Below are positions 1 through 7,712 of a stretch of DNA of 17,640 bases, piece by piece. Both the position numbers and the translations under genes were made by a program. The notes below the pieces were generated by a model. It made no database searches and had not been told where the DNA came from. It saw only the letters and a program-made list of their open reading frames with translations. Where the stretch lies: positions 1-17,640 of the forward strand of contig CALILB010000332.1 in assembly GCA_938016625.1 (NCBI GenBank), written 5' to 3'. The stretch is from an uncultured bacterium (lineage in GTDB: Bacteria > Acidobacteriota > Thermoanaerobaculia > Multivoradales > JAHEKO01). Positions within the stretch are counted from its first letter, which is position 1; each line of letters opens with the position of its first letter.

Positions 1-588
1 GAGCTGCTGGAGGAGGCGAGAAGGCTCGCCTACGTCCCCAAGAAGCAGATCTTGAAGAGCCGCAAGGCCTACCCGGAAGAAGAGGAGCGCGAGGTAGTGC
101 TCAAGGACGACCGCAAGGTGCTGTTGCGGCCCACCCGCACCAGCGACGTCGACGGCATGCAGGAGCTCTTCTACAGTCTCTCCGAGCAGGACATCTACAC
201 TCGCTTCTTCACCAACCTGAAGTCCTTCTCGGCGTCACAGGCCCAACATCTCTGTAGCGTGAGCTATGAAGAGGAGATGGCCTTTCTGGCGGTAGTGGGC
301 GATTGGGAGGAAGAGCGTGTCGTCGGAAGCGGCTGCTACTACGCCGACCCCTCCACCAACCTCGCCGACGTCGCCTACATGATCCACCCCGACTGGCAGG
401 GTCTGGGTTTGGGCAGTCGAATCCAGCAGCGACTGGTCGAGTACGCCAAGTCGAAGGGCCTGCGCGGCTTTACAGCCGACGTTCTCAGCGAAAACGAGAA
501 GATGTTGGCGGTATTCGAAAAAGGCGGCTTCAAAGTGTCGAGCAAGGTCGTCGAGGGCACCATCGAAGTGGTCATGCTCTTCGAGTAG
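1..588 (+). CDS. Acetyl-CoA hydrolase/transferase-GNAT fusion, C-terminal part (partial)
   Basis: The frame is open from base 1 to the TAG at 586-588, so this is the last 195 residues of a longer protein cut by the window edge. The first ~18 residues (ELLEEARRLAYVPKKQIL) resemble the end of the CoA-transferase domain of acetyl-CoA hydrolases. A complete GNAT domain follows from residue ~32 to the end: the RPTRTSD first strand and helix, the conserved LFYSLSEQDIYTRFF segment, and acetyl-CoA binding motif A (QGLGLG, residues 133-138). In named families this fits bifunctional acetyl-CoA hydrolase/transferase-GNAT proteins, where the GNAT part is thought to acetylate protein lysines or sense acetyl-CoA. 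A TTG at 52 could be read as a start, but the homologous-looking sequence upstream argues for a continuous fusion. The GNAT call is firm. The CoA-transferase part rests on a short tail and general family knowledge. Confidence 0.82.
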   Translation, partial: ELLEEARRLAYVPKKQILKSRKAYPEEEEREVVLKDDRKVLLRPTRTSDVDGMQELFYSLSEQDIYTRFFTNLKSFSASQAQHLCSVSYEEEMAFLAVVGDWEEERVVGSGCYYADPSTNLADVAYMIHPDWQGLGLGSRIQQRLVEYAKSKGLRGFTADVLSENEKMLAVFEKGGFKVSSKVVEGTIEVVMLFE

Positions 589-609
589 TCACCCCCCAAA
601 CGGATCGCC

Positions 610-1503
610 TTACTCGCCTTCCCCGCGAAAGCTCATGGTCTCCAGCGGCCGGGTCGGAGCCAGGGTCCCGGGAAAGGCCGCGTCGATCGCCGCCAAAAGG
701 CCGGGAAGATTTCCGGCGGGCTCGAAGTAGGAGCCAGCGGCCTCGGCAACCGGTAGATGCATGGCCACGATCTGTTTGGGTCGGATGTGATCGCGGACGA
801 CCCCCTGCCATTTCGGATGGAGTAGATACCAGTAGGGCAAAAGCGCTACGTCGATCGTTTCTCCTGCCAGGCCGTATGGCGCAAACACCTCGGCCGCCGC
901 CTCGGTGTCGCCGATATGGAGAATCTTTACTCCGGCTATCTCGAGCAGGAACCCGAGATTATGAATCTCCGGCCGGTCCCGGCCGTGGTGCAGGTTGAAA
1001 ACCTCGACCCGGATACCGGCGACCGTCACGGTCTGGCTCTTGCCCTGCGGTGGGAAGAGACCGATGACCCTGGCGGCCATCGTGCTCATCTCCGGGATCA
1101 CCTGCCGCACCCTGTCAGCCGCCTGCTCGGTCGAGATGAGGATCGCCGCGGTGTTGTTTTCCAGGGCTCGGGCGACCGGTCCGGCGGCGAAGTGATCGGC
1201 GTGGTAGTGGCTGGCCAGGATCAAGCGAACATTCCGGAAGCGTCCGCTGGACCCTTCGAGCCCCCGACGGATCTCCTCGGGCACCCGGGGGTACCCCCTC
1301 ACCCCCACATCGAAGAGGGCATCGACCAGGACTCCGCGATCCTCCCCAACCAACAGAAAGCCCTCGTTCGCAATGTAGGTGATCTCGACTCCACCCGCGT
1401 CGCCGGCGGTGGCGGGGTCGAGTGCAGACTCGACCTGGGCGGCCAGCGGCTGCACCTGAGCGACCAAGGAAAGAAGGAGCGTTACGACGATGAGTTGTCT
1501 CAT
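610..1503 (-). CDS. Secreted MBL-fold metallo-hydrolase
   Basis: A 297-residue metallo-beta-lactamase-fold protein. Residues 1-23 form a signal peptide (MRQ, hydrophobic LIVVTLLLSLVA core, probable cleavage after AAA or AAQ), so it probably acts in the periplasm or outside the cell. The metal-binding motif HYHADH is at residues 99-104, with further candidate ligands H181, D199 (HIGDT) and H249 (AMHLP), as expected for a dinuclear zinc site. The substrate cannot be told; the fold covers lactamases, lactonases, phosphodiesterases and UlaG-like enzymes. The ATG at 1503 is chosen because it begins the signal peptide; the frame is open further upstream to ~1620, but that extension would bury the signal peptide and overlap the divergent gene's control region. 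Its ribosome-binding site is weak. The gene is convergent with the CoA-transferase/GNAT gene (21 bp) and divergent from the GT39 gene. Confidence 0.87.
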   Translation of the reverse strand: MRQLIVVTLLLSLVAQVQPLAAQVESALDPATAGDAGGVEITYIANEGFLLVGEDRGVLVDALFDVGVRGYPRVPEEIRRGLEGSSGRFRNVRLILASHYHADHFAAGPVARALENNTAAILISTEQAADRVRQVIPEMSTMAARVIGLFPPQGKSQTVTVAGIRVEVFNLHHGRDRPEIHNLGFLLEIAGVKILHIGDTEAAAEVFAPYGLAGETIDVALLPYWYLLHPKWQGVVRDHIRPKQIVAMHLPVAEAAGSYFEPAGNLPGLLAAIDAAFPGTLAPTRPLETMSFRGEGE

Positions 1504-1646
1504 GTAGATAGAAGTCTCTCGAGGGGCGACGTCGACCTGGCGCCTCGGATGGTACACAATCGCAGTTGAACGGACGGGAAACTGGGTGCTGGGGAGGCTG
1601 GATCCGGGTTCGGTCTCCAACGAGCTCTGAACTCCAGGTGTCCTGC

Positions 1647-3245
1647 ATGAACCGCGATCTGAACTCAGAGCGCCGCCGGGCCTACCGGGGTCTGGCCGCG
1701 GTCCTGGTGCTCAGCTTTGGTCTCAATCTGTTTCCTCTGTGGTGGGGGCTCCCCGCGCTCAACGCCTGGGCCTTTGACGAGATCCGGCCGGCAGCGGTAT
1801 TGGAGGGTTTGGAGAAGAGATTTGCCGACGGCTGGTCGGGCCCCTATCCGCCCTTTCACTACTACCTGCTGGGTACTCTCTTCTGGCCGGTGGTGTGGGC
1901 GGAGGAGAGCGGGTTGCTGGAGCTCGATCCGCTGGGCCAGACAACCCTGCTCTACCTCCTCGGCCGGTTTCTGAGCGTGCTGCTGGCCACGGCCACGGTC
2001 TATCTTGTCTATCGGTGCGCTCGGCTGCTCGGTGACCGCCCGACCGCGGTGCTCTCGGCCCTGGTCGCGGCGACGATTCCCCCCTTTGTCTTCCAAGCCA
2101 AGACCATCAACCTAGAGGCCCCCTATCTATTCTGGTTCATGCTCTCGGTCTTCTTTCTGTTGCGGGCAGTGGAGCGGCATCGGTTGCGGGACTATCTGGG
2201 CTTTGCCGCCGCGGCCACCTTGGCGATCTGCACCAAGGACCAGGCGTTCGCCTTCTATGTCCTGGTGCCGATTCTTCTCTGGCTCGACCTCCATCGCCAC
2301 AGCCGGAGCGACCCGGGCTTCGACCAGCCCCGGTGGCGAACCCTGTTCGACCAGCGGTTGGTCGCAAGCGCCCTGCTGGCCGTCGTTCTTTTTGCGCTCG
2401 TCCAGAACTTTCTCTTCAACTTCGAGGGCTTCCGTCGTCATCTCTGGTTGATCACCCATCGCTCGCCGAGTCTGTTCAAGGTCTATGAGCCAACCATTCG
2501 TGGATATGGTGCCCTGACATTCCAGAGCCTGCGACACCTGGCCTTTGCTCTGGGTCTGCCGCTGGCGCTGGCCGGCTTCTGGGGGGCGGCGACCGCGTTG
2601 CGCCATCCGCGACAGAACGGCCGGCTGTTGGTGCTGCTGGGTCTTGGTCTCTCCTACTACCTCTTCTTTGTCATGGTCATTCGCCACAACTATGTGCGCT
2701 TTCTGCTGCCCATCGCGCTCATCCTGAGTTTTTTCGCGGCCCGCTCGCTGATCGGGGTTTGGAACAGCTCGAGACTTCCCCGGGTGGTGACCGTGTTGCT
2801 GGTCGGCGGCATATTGCTGCATGCGCTGCTGCGTGCGCTGTCGGTTGATCTCCTCATGCACCGGGACGGCCGCTACCGGATCGAGGGCTGGGTGGCCGCG
2901 AACGTGGCGGCCGACGAGGATGCGGTGGCCGTTGGTCGTCAGAACCTCCTCCCCCGGGGTCTGGAGATCGTGCCCTGGTCGCGTGTACGGCAGCGGGGTG
3001 CCGGCTATTTCAACAAGCGAGGCGTCGACTATCTGGTGCTGAGCACCGAAGATCTCACCAGCCGGCGCCGCCGGGAGTTCTATGCCCTTTTGTCCGGGGG
3101 GGAGCTGGGATTCGAGCTGGTGCTCCGCTACCGCGGAGACCCACCGCTCAACCTCCTCGACACCGACGGTATCTACACCAATCTCAAGTATCTGGACCCC
3201 GAGATCGAGGTTTACCGACGCTCGCACGACTCACCCGGGCAGTAG
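1647..3245 (+). CDS. GT39/ArnT-like membrane glycosyltransferase
   Basis: A 532-residue integral membrane protein with many hydrophobic segments (for example residues 15-36, 69-83, 98-118, 125-140 and 145-165). An acidic FDE pair at residues 43-45 lies in the first periplasmic loop, followed by YPPFHYYL, the arrangement of GT-C enzymes of the PMT/ArnT (GT39) type. These move a sugar from a polyprenyl-phosphate donor onto lipid, protein or glycan on the outer face of the cytoplasmic membrane. The C-terminal soluble part ends in LDPEIEVYRR, typical of this group. ATG 1647 is preferred over the in-frame TTG at 1566 because AGGTG at 1636-1640 sits 6 nt upstream and the TTG extension is not hydrophobic or conserved-looking. 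The acceptor is unknown. A donor could come from the polyprenyl-phosphate GT2 encoded at 14992 (inference only). mtnA follows 38 bp downstream and may be co-transcribed. Confidence 0.85.
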   Translation: MNRDLNSERRRAYRGLAAVLVLSFGLNLFPLWWGLPALNAWAFDEIRPAAVLEGLEKRFADGWSGPYPPFHYYLLGTLFWPVVWAEESGLLELDPLGQTTLLYLLGRFLSVLLATATVYLVYRCARLLGDRPTAVLSALVAATIPPFVFQAKTINLEAPYLFWFMLSVFFLLRAVERHRLRDYLGFAAAATLAICTKDQAFAFYVLVPILLWLDLHRHSRSDPGFDQPRWRTLFDQRLVASALLAVVLFALVQNFLFNFEGFRRHLWLITHRSPSLFKVYEPTIRGYGALTFQSLRHLAFALGLPLALAGFWGAATALRHPRQNGRLLVLLGLGLSYYLFFVMVIRHNYVRFLLPIALILSFFAARSLIGVWNSSRLPRVVTVLLVGGILLHALLRALSVDLLMHRDGRYRIEGWVAANVAADEDAVAVGRQNLLPRGLEIVPWSRVRQRGAGYFNKRGVDYLVLSTEDLTSRRRREFYALLSGGELGFELVLRYRGDPPLNLLDTDGIYTNLKYLDPEIEVYRRSHDSPGQ

Positions 3246-3283
3246 CCCAAGCGCGAGCGGAAGAAGAATATGATGGGGCCGCT

Positions 3284-4348
3284 ATGACAGATCACAACGA
3301 ATCTCCCGCGTCGACCTTCTCCCCGATCCGCTGGGGCGCAAGCGGCCTCGAGCTGCTCGACCAGACCCGGCTACCCCGGGAGGAGACCTGGCTCGACTGC
3401 CGCTTGCCCGGGGATGTCGCCGGGGCCATCCGCCGACTCTCGGTGCGTGGCGCACCGGCGATCGGGGTCACCGCGGCCTACGGGTTGGTAGTCGGTCTCC
3501 AATCGGGCGACGAGGATCACGACTTGCGCGAGCGGTTCGAGGAGACTTGGGAGCTGTTGGCCGCAACCCGGCCGACGGCGGTGAATCTGCGCTGGGCTCT
3601 CGACCAGGGACGCGAGGTCTTCGAGCGACACGCAGACTCGGGCCGCGAGGCCGCGACGACCGCGTTGCTCGAGTGGGCCCATGGGCTCCACGCCGCTGAC
3701 ATCGAGGCCAACCGCAGGCTGGGCGCTCACGGCGCGACCCTGTTTACTCGGGGCGACCGGGTCTTGACCCACTGCAATACCGGGGCGCTGGCCACCGCTG
3801 GTTACGGTACCGCCCTGGGGGTGATCCAGTCCTCTTGGGCCGACGGCAAGCTTGGCATGGTCTGGGTCGACGAGACCCGGCCACTTCTGCAAGGGGCACG
3901 GCTCACCACCTGGGAGCTCGAGCGGCTTGGTATCCCCTACCGGCTGGTGACCGACTCGAGCGCCGGCTCGCTGATGAGCCGCGAGCTGGTCGACCGGATC
4001 GTCGTCGGTGCCGATCGCATCGCGGCCAATGGCGACACCGCCAACAAGATCGGTACCTACACAGTTGCGGTTCTCGCCAACCGCCACGGAGTACCGTTCT
4101 ATGTGGCGGCACCGCTGTCGACCATCGATCGCGATACCCCCACGGGGTCCGAGATTCCCATCGAGGAGCGTGACCCGGGCGAGGTGACCGAAGTCTTTGG
4201 CACCACCATCGCTCCCGGCGAGGCAGCAGCCGCCAACTTCGCCTTCGATGTCACTCCGCACGAGCTGATCACCGCCATCATCACCGATGCCGGGGTGCTG
4301 GAGCCGCCGTTCGAGGAATCCATCGCTCGCGCCTTCGCGGCTAGATAG
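3284..4348 (+). CDS. mtnA: S-methyl-5-thioribose-1-phosphate isomerase (MtnA)
   Basis: A 354-residue protein of full family length. MtnA converts 5-methylthioribose-1-phosphate to 5-methylthioribulose-1-phosphate in the methionine salvage pathway, in the cytoplasm. Family signatures are in order: RGAPAIGVTAAYG (55-67), NLRWALDQ (101-108), THCNTGALATAGYGTALG (162-179) with candidate catalytic Cys164, VDETRPLLQGARLT (195-208), VGADRIAANGDTANKIGT (241-258) with candidate catalytic Asp244, and the C-terminal NFAFDVTPHELIT. All expected residues are present, so it should be active. The ATG at 3284 has only a weak GGGG upstream. Two other ATG triplets just upstream (3270, 3273) are out of frame. 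No other methionine-salvage gene (mtnB, C, D, K, N) is visible in the window. The related eIF2B-like regulatory subunits lack the Cys/Asp pair, which makes MtnA the better call. Confidence 0.95.
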   Translation: MTDHNESPASTFSPIRWGASGLELLDQTRLPREETWLDCRLPGDVAGAIRRLSVRGAPAIGVTAAYGLVVGLQSGDEDHDLRERFEETWELLAATRPTAVNLRWALDQGREVFERHADSGREAATTALLEWAHGLHAADIEANRRLGAHGATLFTRGDRVLTHCNTGALATAGYGTALGVIQSSWADGKLGMVWVDETRPLLQGARLTTWELERLGIPYRLVTDSSAGSLMSRELVDRIVVGADRIAANGDTANKIGTYTVAVLANRHGVPFYVAAPLSTIDRDTPTGSEIPIEERDPGEVTEVFGTTIAPGEAAAANFAFDVTPHELITAIITDAGVLEPPFEESIARAFAAR

Positions 4349-4376
4349 GGATCGCCGACGAGACGTCAGGCCAGAG

Positions 4377-4937
4377 CTAGGACGGCCACAGCCAGCCAAA
4401 GACGCCGGCGGTCAGCAGCGCATAGACCAGCCCGTCGAAAACGTGTTTGAGGGTAGAGCTCCAGAGCACACCCATCCAGATCGAGTTCGTGACCTGCCCG
4501 ACGGCGTAGCCCAGAAAAGCCACGGTGCCGGTGACACGGAAGACCGTCAAATAGTCGGTGCCCGCCCCGAGGGTGCGACCGGCGAGATAGGCGGCAAAGA
4601 CACCGATCACCAGGCAAAAGACAAACCACATTGCCAGAAACTTGCCCATCGCCGGAGCGCCGCTGGGCATCACCGTCATAAAGCCGACCGGCCCCTGTTT
4701 GTACTTCTCGGTCATCTCGGTCGAGCCCATCTCCTTGGGGCTGGCACACCAGGGGAAGCCGAAGTTACCGGGCGGCAACTTGGCGTCCCGCATGGCCGCC
4801 AGCAGGACGTCCTCGTTTGGCAGCTTGCCGTAATTGCTGCGGTGATAGGTGAGCAACATGTGGATGATCGAGCTGGCGATGAAAACCAGCACCGCCGACA
4901 GGACGATCGGAAGCCAAAGAGCTGTCAGTGAAACCAT
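4377..4937 (-). CDS. Conserved four-helix membrane protein, function unknown
   Basis: 186 residues with one N-terminal membrane helix (about 8-29), a ~70-residue polar section, and three more helices (about 100-120, 130-152 and 165-184). The polar section holds YHRSNYGKLP, FPWCASPKEM and KYKQGPVGFMTVMPSGAP, motif-like stretches rich in Pro, Gly and aromatic residues that resemble an uncharacterised bacterial family I have seen only as hypothetical membrane proteins. His26 and His32 at the end of helix 1, and His165 before helix 4, are possible ligand or cofactor residues, but this is speculation. The start is well supported: AGAAGGAGGA lies about 8 nt upstream of ATG 4937. It is the last gene of the minus-strand series, 172 bp after the GNAT gene, and convergent with mtnA (28 bp). 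No function is assigned. Confidence 0.8.
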   Translation of the reverse strand: MVSLTALWLPIVLSAVLVFIASSIIHMLLTYHRSNYGKLPNEDVLLAAMRDAKLPPGNFGFPWCASPKEMGSTEMTEKYKQGPVGFMTVMPSGAPAMGKFLAMWFVFCLVIGVFAAYLAGRTLGAGTDYLTVFRVTGTVAFLGYAVGQVTNSIWMGVLWSSTLKHVFDGLVYALLTAGVFGWLWPS

Positions 4938-5109
4938 TCCGGCATCCTCCTTCTAGAAGACCGAGGTCGGCTCGCCCACCTGCCAAGCAGGGGTCGAGCA
5001 CTGGTTTGAAGTCTGAGCTGGTGCAATCGTAACACGCACTACCACAGCCAGCAGAGAAACTCCGACGGCACTTTGTGTCCAATTGCAGGCGTTGACAGGC
5101 TTGCTTGGC

Positions 5110-5694
5110 CTAGCGGGTTCGCTGCCAGTCTCCGGTGGACAGAAAGTCCTCCATCTCACGCCAGAGAGCGTCGATATCGCAGCGCATCACGATCATGTCG
5201 TGTCTTTTACCTTCGAGGTCCTTGACGTAGTCGGGCAGAACGGCTTCCTCGCGAAACCCTAGTCGCTTGAAAATGCTCTGTGCCGCGATCTGCGGACGCA
5301 TCATCTTGACCACGATCTCTTCCACACTTGCGGCGATTGCCAGACGATAGAGCTCGCGGGCCATCAGGACACCGAGACCCTGGCGTTGGTAGGGTCCGGC
5401 AACGATGAGCCGCAGCTCACCGACGTGTTCCTTCCAGTCCTCTCCGGATAGCTCCAGGGTGCCATCGGCGACGATGCGACCATCGACGATGGCCACCAAC
5501 CGCCTGGCAGCACCGGTGCCGCACTCGGCGATCCGCCGTTCTACCACCTCCCGTTTGGTGACGTCACGGCGCAGGTAGGCCCGGTCGGCCTCGGACAGCG
5601 ATTCGAAGAAGGCGAGGGACGGGTCGAGATCCTCGGTGGTCATCTCCCGGATGACGACCTCGGTGTGGTCCTTGAGCTCGAGGTTTTTGTGCAC
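5110..5694 (-). CDS. GNAT-family N-acetyltransferase
   Basis: 194 residues from a GTG start. The fold follows GNAT order: first strand and helix (EVVIREMTTEDLDPSLAFFESLSEADR, residues 12-38, cited in part), beta strands around 66-82, the GELRLIVAGPYQRQGLG strand and acetyl-CoA loop (92-108, with Q103-xx-G106-x-G108), and the C-terminal IFKRLGFREEAVLPDYV (141-157). It transfers acetyl from acetyl-CoA to an amine; the target is unknown. The early LAFFESLSEADR segment resembles the GNAT domain at 1-588, a type often fused to CoA-handling enzymes, so a protein-lysine acetylation role is possible. GTG 5694 is preferred to the in-frame TTG at 5724 because AGGAGGG lies 8 nt upstream. It follows pilT by 93 bp on the same strand and may be co-transcribed with it. 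Confidence 0.86.
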   Translation of the reverse strand: MHKNLELKDHTEVVIREMTTEDLDPSLAFFESLSEADRAYLRRDVTKREVVERRIAECGTGAARRLVAIVDGRIVADGTLELSGEDWKEHVGELRLIVAGPYQRQGLGVLMARELYRLAIAASVEEIVVKMMRPQIAAQSIFKRLGFREEAVLPDYVKDLEGKRHDMIVMRCDIDALWREMEDFLSTGDWQRTR

Positions 5695-5702
5695 GCCAGG
5701 AG

Positions 5703-5709
5703 CCCTCCT
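5703..5709 (-). promoter_or_regulatory. Shine-Dalgarno site deciding the GTG start of the GNAT gene
   Basis: On the minus strand this reads AGGAGGG, 8 nt before the GTG at 5694. The alternative in-frame TTG at 5724 lies upstream of this site, which would then be inside the coding region, and it has no comparable site of its own. Confidence 0.7.
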
Positions 5710-5787
5710 ATGGCAGGTGGACAAGAGATTTGGTGGCGAAATCGGTGCTCGACAGTCAGTCTACCACCGGCGTGCGGTGAGCCGGCC

Positions 5788-6882
5788 TCACTGGCCACCC
5801 GGAATCTGAAAACCGGCGACCCGCAGCTTGTTGGCCATGTCCGTTTTCTCCATGGCCTTCATGTAGGCCTCCTCGGGCGCCACGGCCCGTGCTTTGACCA
5901 GACGCAAGAGGTCGTCATTGAGCAACTGCATCCCGAGCTGCTTGCCGGTCTGGATGGAGGTAGGGATCTGGTGGGTCTTGCCGTCACGAATGTTGGCGGC
6001 GACACCGTGGGTGACGACCATAATCTCGAGTGCGGCGATGCGACCGGAGCCATCCTGGCGCTTACACAGGGTCTGACAGACGACCCCCTTGAGCGACGCC
6101 GCCAGCATGGTTCGGATCTGGTCCTGCCGCTCGTGTGGAAACTGGTCGATGATGCGGTCGATCGTGCTGGCGGCACTCGAGGTGTGCAAGGTGCCAAAGA
6201 CCAGGTGCCCGGTCTCCGCCGTCTCGATAGCCGTCTCGGTGGTCTCGAGGTCGCGCATCTCGCCCACCAGCACGATGTCCGGATCTTGACGGAGCGCCGC
6301 CCGCAGGGCCCGCTTGAAGCTCTCGGCATGTTCCTTGATTTCGCGCTGGCTGATGCGACATTGGTTGTTCTGATGGACGAACTCGATGGGGTCCTCGATG
6401 GTGATGACATGGTCGCGGCGATGCCGGTTGATGTAGTCGATCATCGCCGCGAGCGTCGTCGACTTGCCGCTGCCGGTCGGACCGGTGACGAGTACCAGGC
6501 CTTTGTTGAGCATGCAGAACTGGGCGAGGCCCTTCGGTAGCTCGAGTTCCTCGAAGGTCAGAATCTTGCTGGGAATGTGTCGGAAGACCGCACCGGTGCC
6601 CAGGTGGTTACGAAAGACGTTGACCCGGAAGCGGCCGAGGTCTGGAACGCCGTAGGCAAAATCGGTGTCGCATCTCTGCTGGAGCTCCTCCTTGGCCCGC
6701 TGGGGCATGATCTCGCCGACCAGCTGTTGCATCGAATCGGGGGAGAGCACCTGGGTGTCCTGCTCCGAGGCTGGAACCATGGTGCCGTGGATCCGCAGCA
6801 TGGGGCGCGTCCGCGCCGCGAGATGGAGGTCGGATGCCCCGACGCTGATCGCGTATTTGAGAAACCTGTCGATTTCCGGCAT
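5788..6882 (-). CDS. pilT: Type IV pilus retraction ATPase PilT
   Basis: A 364-residue hexameric secretion-type ATPase of the usual PilT length. PilT powers pilus disassembly and retraction at the cytoplasmic base of type IV pili, giving twitching motility and DNA uptake. The N-terminal PAS-like domain (about 1-100) contains GASDLHL (15-21). The ATPase core has Walker A GPTGSGKST (134-142), Asp box TIEDPIE (161-167), Walker B DIVLVGEMRD (202-211) and His box GHLVFGTLHT (225-234). The VGEMRDLET wording and the C-terminal ANIRDGKTHQIPTSIQTG segment favour PilT or a close paralogue (PilU-like) over the assembly ATPase PilB, which is much longer. AGGAG lies 8 nt upstream of ATG 6882. Only 11 bp separate it from the cNMP-like gene upstream, indicating co-transcription. 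All catalytic motifs are intact. No other pilus gene is in the window. Confidence 0.95.
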   Translation of the reverse strand: MPEIDRFLKYAISVGASDLHLAARTRPMLRIHGTMVPASEQDTQVLSPDSMQQLVGEIMPQRAKEELQQRCDTDFAYGVPDLGRFRVNVFRNHLGTGAVFRHIPSKILTFEELELPKGLAQFCMLNKGLVLVTGPTGSGKSTTLAAMIDYINRHRRDHVITIEDPIEFVHQNNQCRISQREIKEHAESFKRALRAALRQDPDIVLVGEMRDLETTETAIETAETGHLVFGTLHTSSAASTIDRIIDQFPHERQDQIRTMLAASLKGVVCQTLCKRQDGSGRIAALEIMVVTHGVAANIRDGKTHQIPTSIQTGKQLGMQLLNDDLLRLVKARAVAPEEAYMKAMEKTDMANKLRVAGFQIPGGQ

Positions 6883-6893
6883 CGTTCGAGCTC

Positions 6894-7601
6894 CTAAAGA
6901 ATGGGGGTGTCTTCGTGGTCGGTGACGCCACTGCGGTCGACCGAGAGCCGAACGATCGCGTGGTAGGGGATGACGTGGATCTCTTTGTCCTTGCTCTCGA
7001 GGTAGAGCTCATGACCCGCCGCGCTGGCCTCGAAGCGGAGCAGGGTGCCGCGAAGAGGCTCCCCGCGTAGTGTCTCGACGGCTACCTCGATGCGCTCGGT
7101 CATGATCCGCTCGAGGTTCAAGCTGGTGAGCCCGGTCACCTCGAGGTTCCACGCCACGGTGTCACGATACTGGTCCACCAGGATTCGAATCTGTCGACCG
7201 AGGGTGGTGCCTATGCCGCTGAGCAGCTTGGCACCGACCCCGGGGTGGGTCTCGAGCAGCCGGTCGAGGCTCTGCCGCCCAAGGGCCCAGGCCCGTGTCT
7301 TCTCGACGGCCCGGGCGCCACCGGGGGGCGGAGCGCCGCTATCGATCAACGACAGCAGACCAAAGACGCCACCGTCTCGCACGGTCATAAAGAGCTTTTC
7401 GATACCGCTGACGACGGTATAGACCTCGACCACACCCTCTTGGACGACGAACATCTTGTCGGCGGTGCCTCCCGTGGCCAAGAGACTTGTTCCCGCTTGC
7501 CATTCGACTTCCTCGACCATGTCGGCAATGATCGCCAACTCCTCCGGAGCAAGCGCCCCGAAGAGCGGTACCGTGGCGAGAAACTTCTGGCGTTCACTCA
7601 T
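6894..7601 (-). CDS. Cyclic nucleotide-binding-like protein with C-terminal small beta-barrel domain
   Basis: 235 residues in two parts. Residues ~5-120 form a Crp-type cyclic-nucleotide-binding (cNMP) fold: FLATVPLFGALAPEEL, a GTSLLATGG turn, VVQEGVVEVY and the GGVFGLLSL segment. The phosphate-binding cassette is abnormal: the usual FGE is FGL (residues 80-82) and an SGAPPPGG insertion precedes the ARA arginine (97), so ordinary cAMP binding is doubtful. Residues ~160-220 form a second domain (ERIEVAVETLRGEPLRGTLL ... IHVIPYHAIVRLSV) that reads like a small LSm/SH3-like beta-barrel. There is no helix-turn-helix, so this is not a Crp/Fnr transcription factor. AAGGAGGT lies just upstream of ATG 7601. 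Its position 11 bp ahead of pilT suggests it regulates or assists the retraction ATPase; that role is inferred from position only. Confidence 0.82.
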   Translation of the reverse strand: MSERQKFLATVPLFGALAPEELAIIADMVEEVEWQAGTSLLATGGTADKMFVVQEGVVEVYTVVSGIEKLFMTVRDGGVFGLLSLIDSGAPPPGGARAVEKTRAWALGRQSLDRLLETHPGVGAKLLSGIGTTLGRQIRILVDQYRDTVAWNLEVTGLTSLNLERIMTERIEVAVETLRGEPLRGTLLRFEASAAGHELYLESKDKEIHVIPYHAIVRLSVDRSGVTDHEDTPIL

Positions 7602-7619
7602 GCAGACCTCCTTGGGTAG

Positions 7620-7641
7620 CGCGAAGGCTATCCTGTTCGCG
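7620..7641. repeat. Inverted repeat CGCGAA-N10-TTCGCG upstream of the cNMP-like gene
   Basis: Two perfect 6-bp arms (7620-7625 and 7636-7641) separated by 10 bp lie 19-40 bp upstream of the ATG at 7601, just beyond its ribosome-binding site. The spacing puts the arm centres about 16 bp apart, which would fit a dimeric repressor. A 6-bp-arm repeat is easily found by chance in GC-rich DNA, so this is only a candidate operator. Confidence 0.25.
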
Positions 7642-7712
7642 TTGAAAGAAGAAGCCCGGGCCAGAGGCGCCGAGAAGGTGGATTGCGGAACGCGAGCCGA
7701 TCTAGAGAAGAC

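Noticed and set aside
1504..1646. Divergent promoters between the MBL-fold gene and the GT39 gene
   Set aside because: A control region must exist here, but I found no -35/-10 pair with acceptable match and spacing on either strand.
2127..3227. A 366-residue minus-strand open frame opposite the GT39 gene
   Set aside because: It is Gln/Glu/Arg/Val-rich with no domain, the reverse-complement shadow of a hydrophobic membrane protein.
3371..4399. A 342-residue minus-strand open frame opposite mtnA
   Set aside because: mtnA carries all family motifs on the plus strand; the opposite frame is Gly/Asp/Arg-rich without a domain.
5765..5779. Hairpin CACCG-N5-CGGTG after pilT as an intrinsic terminator
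   Set aside because: The stem is only 5 bp and no T-run follows on the minus strand; a GC-rich genome gives many such pairs by chance.
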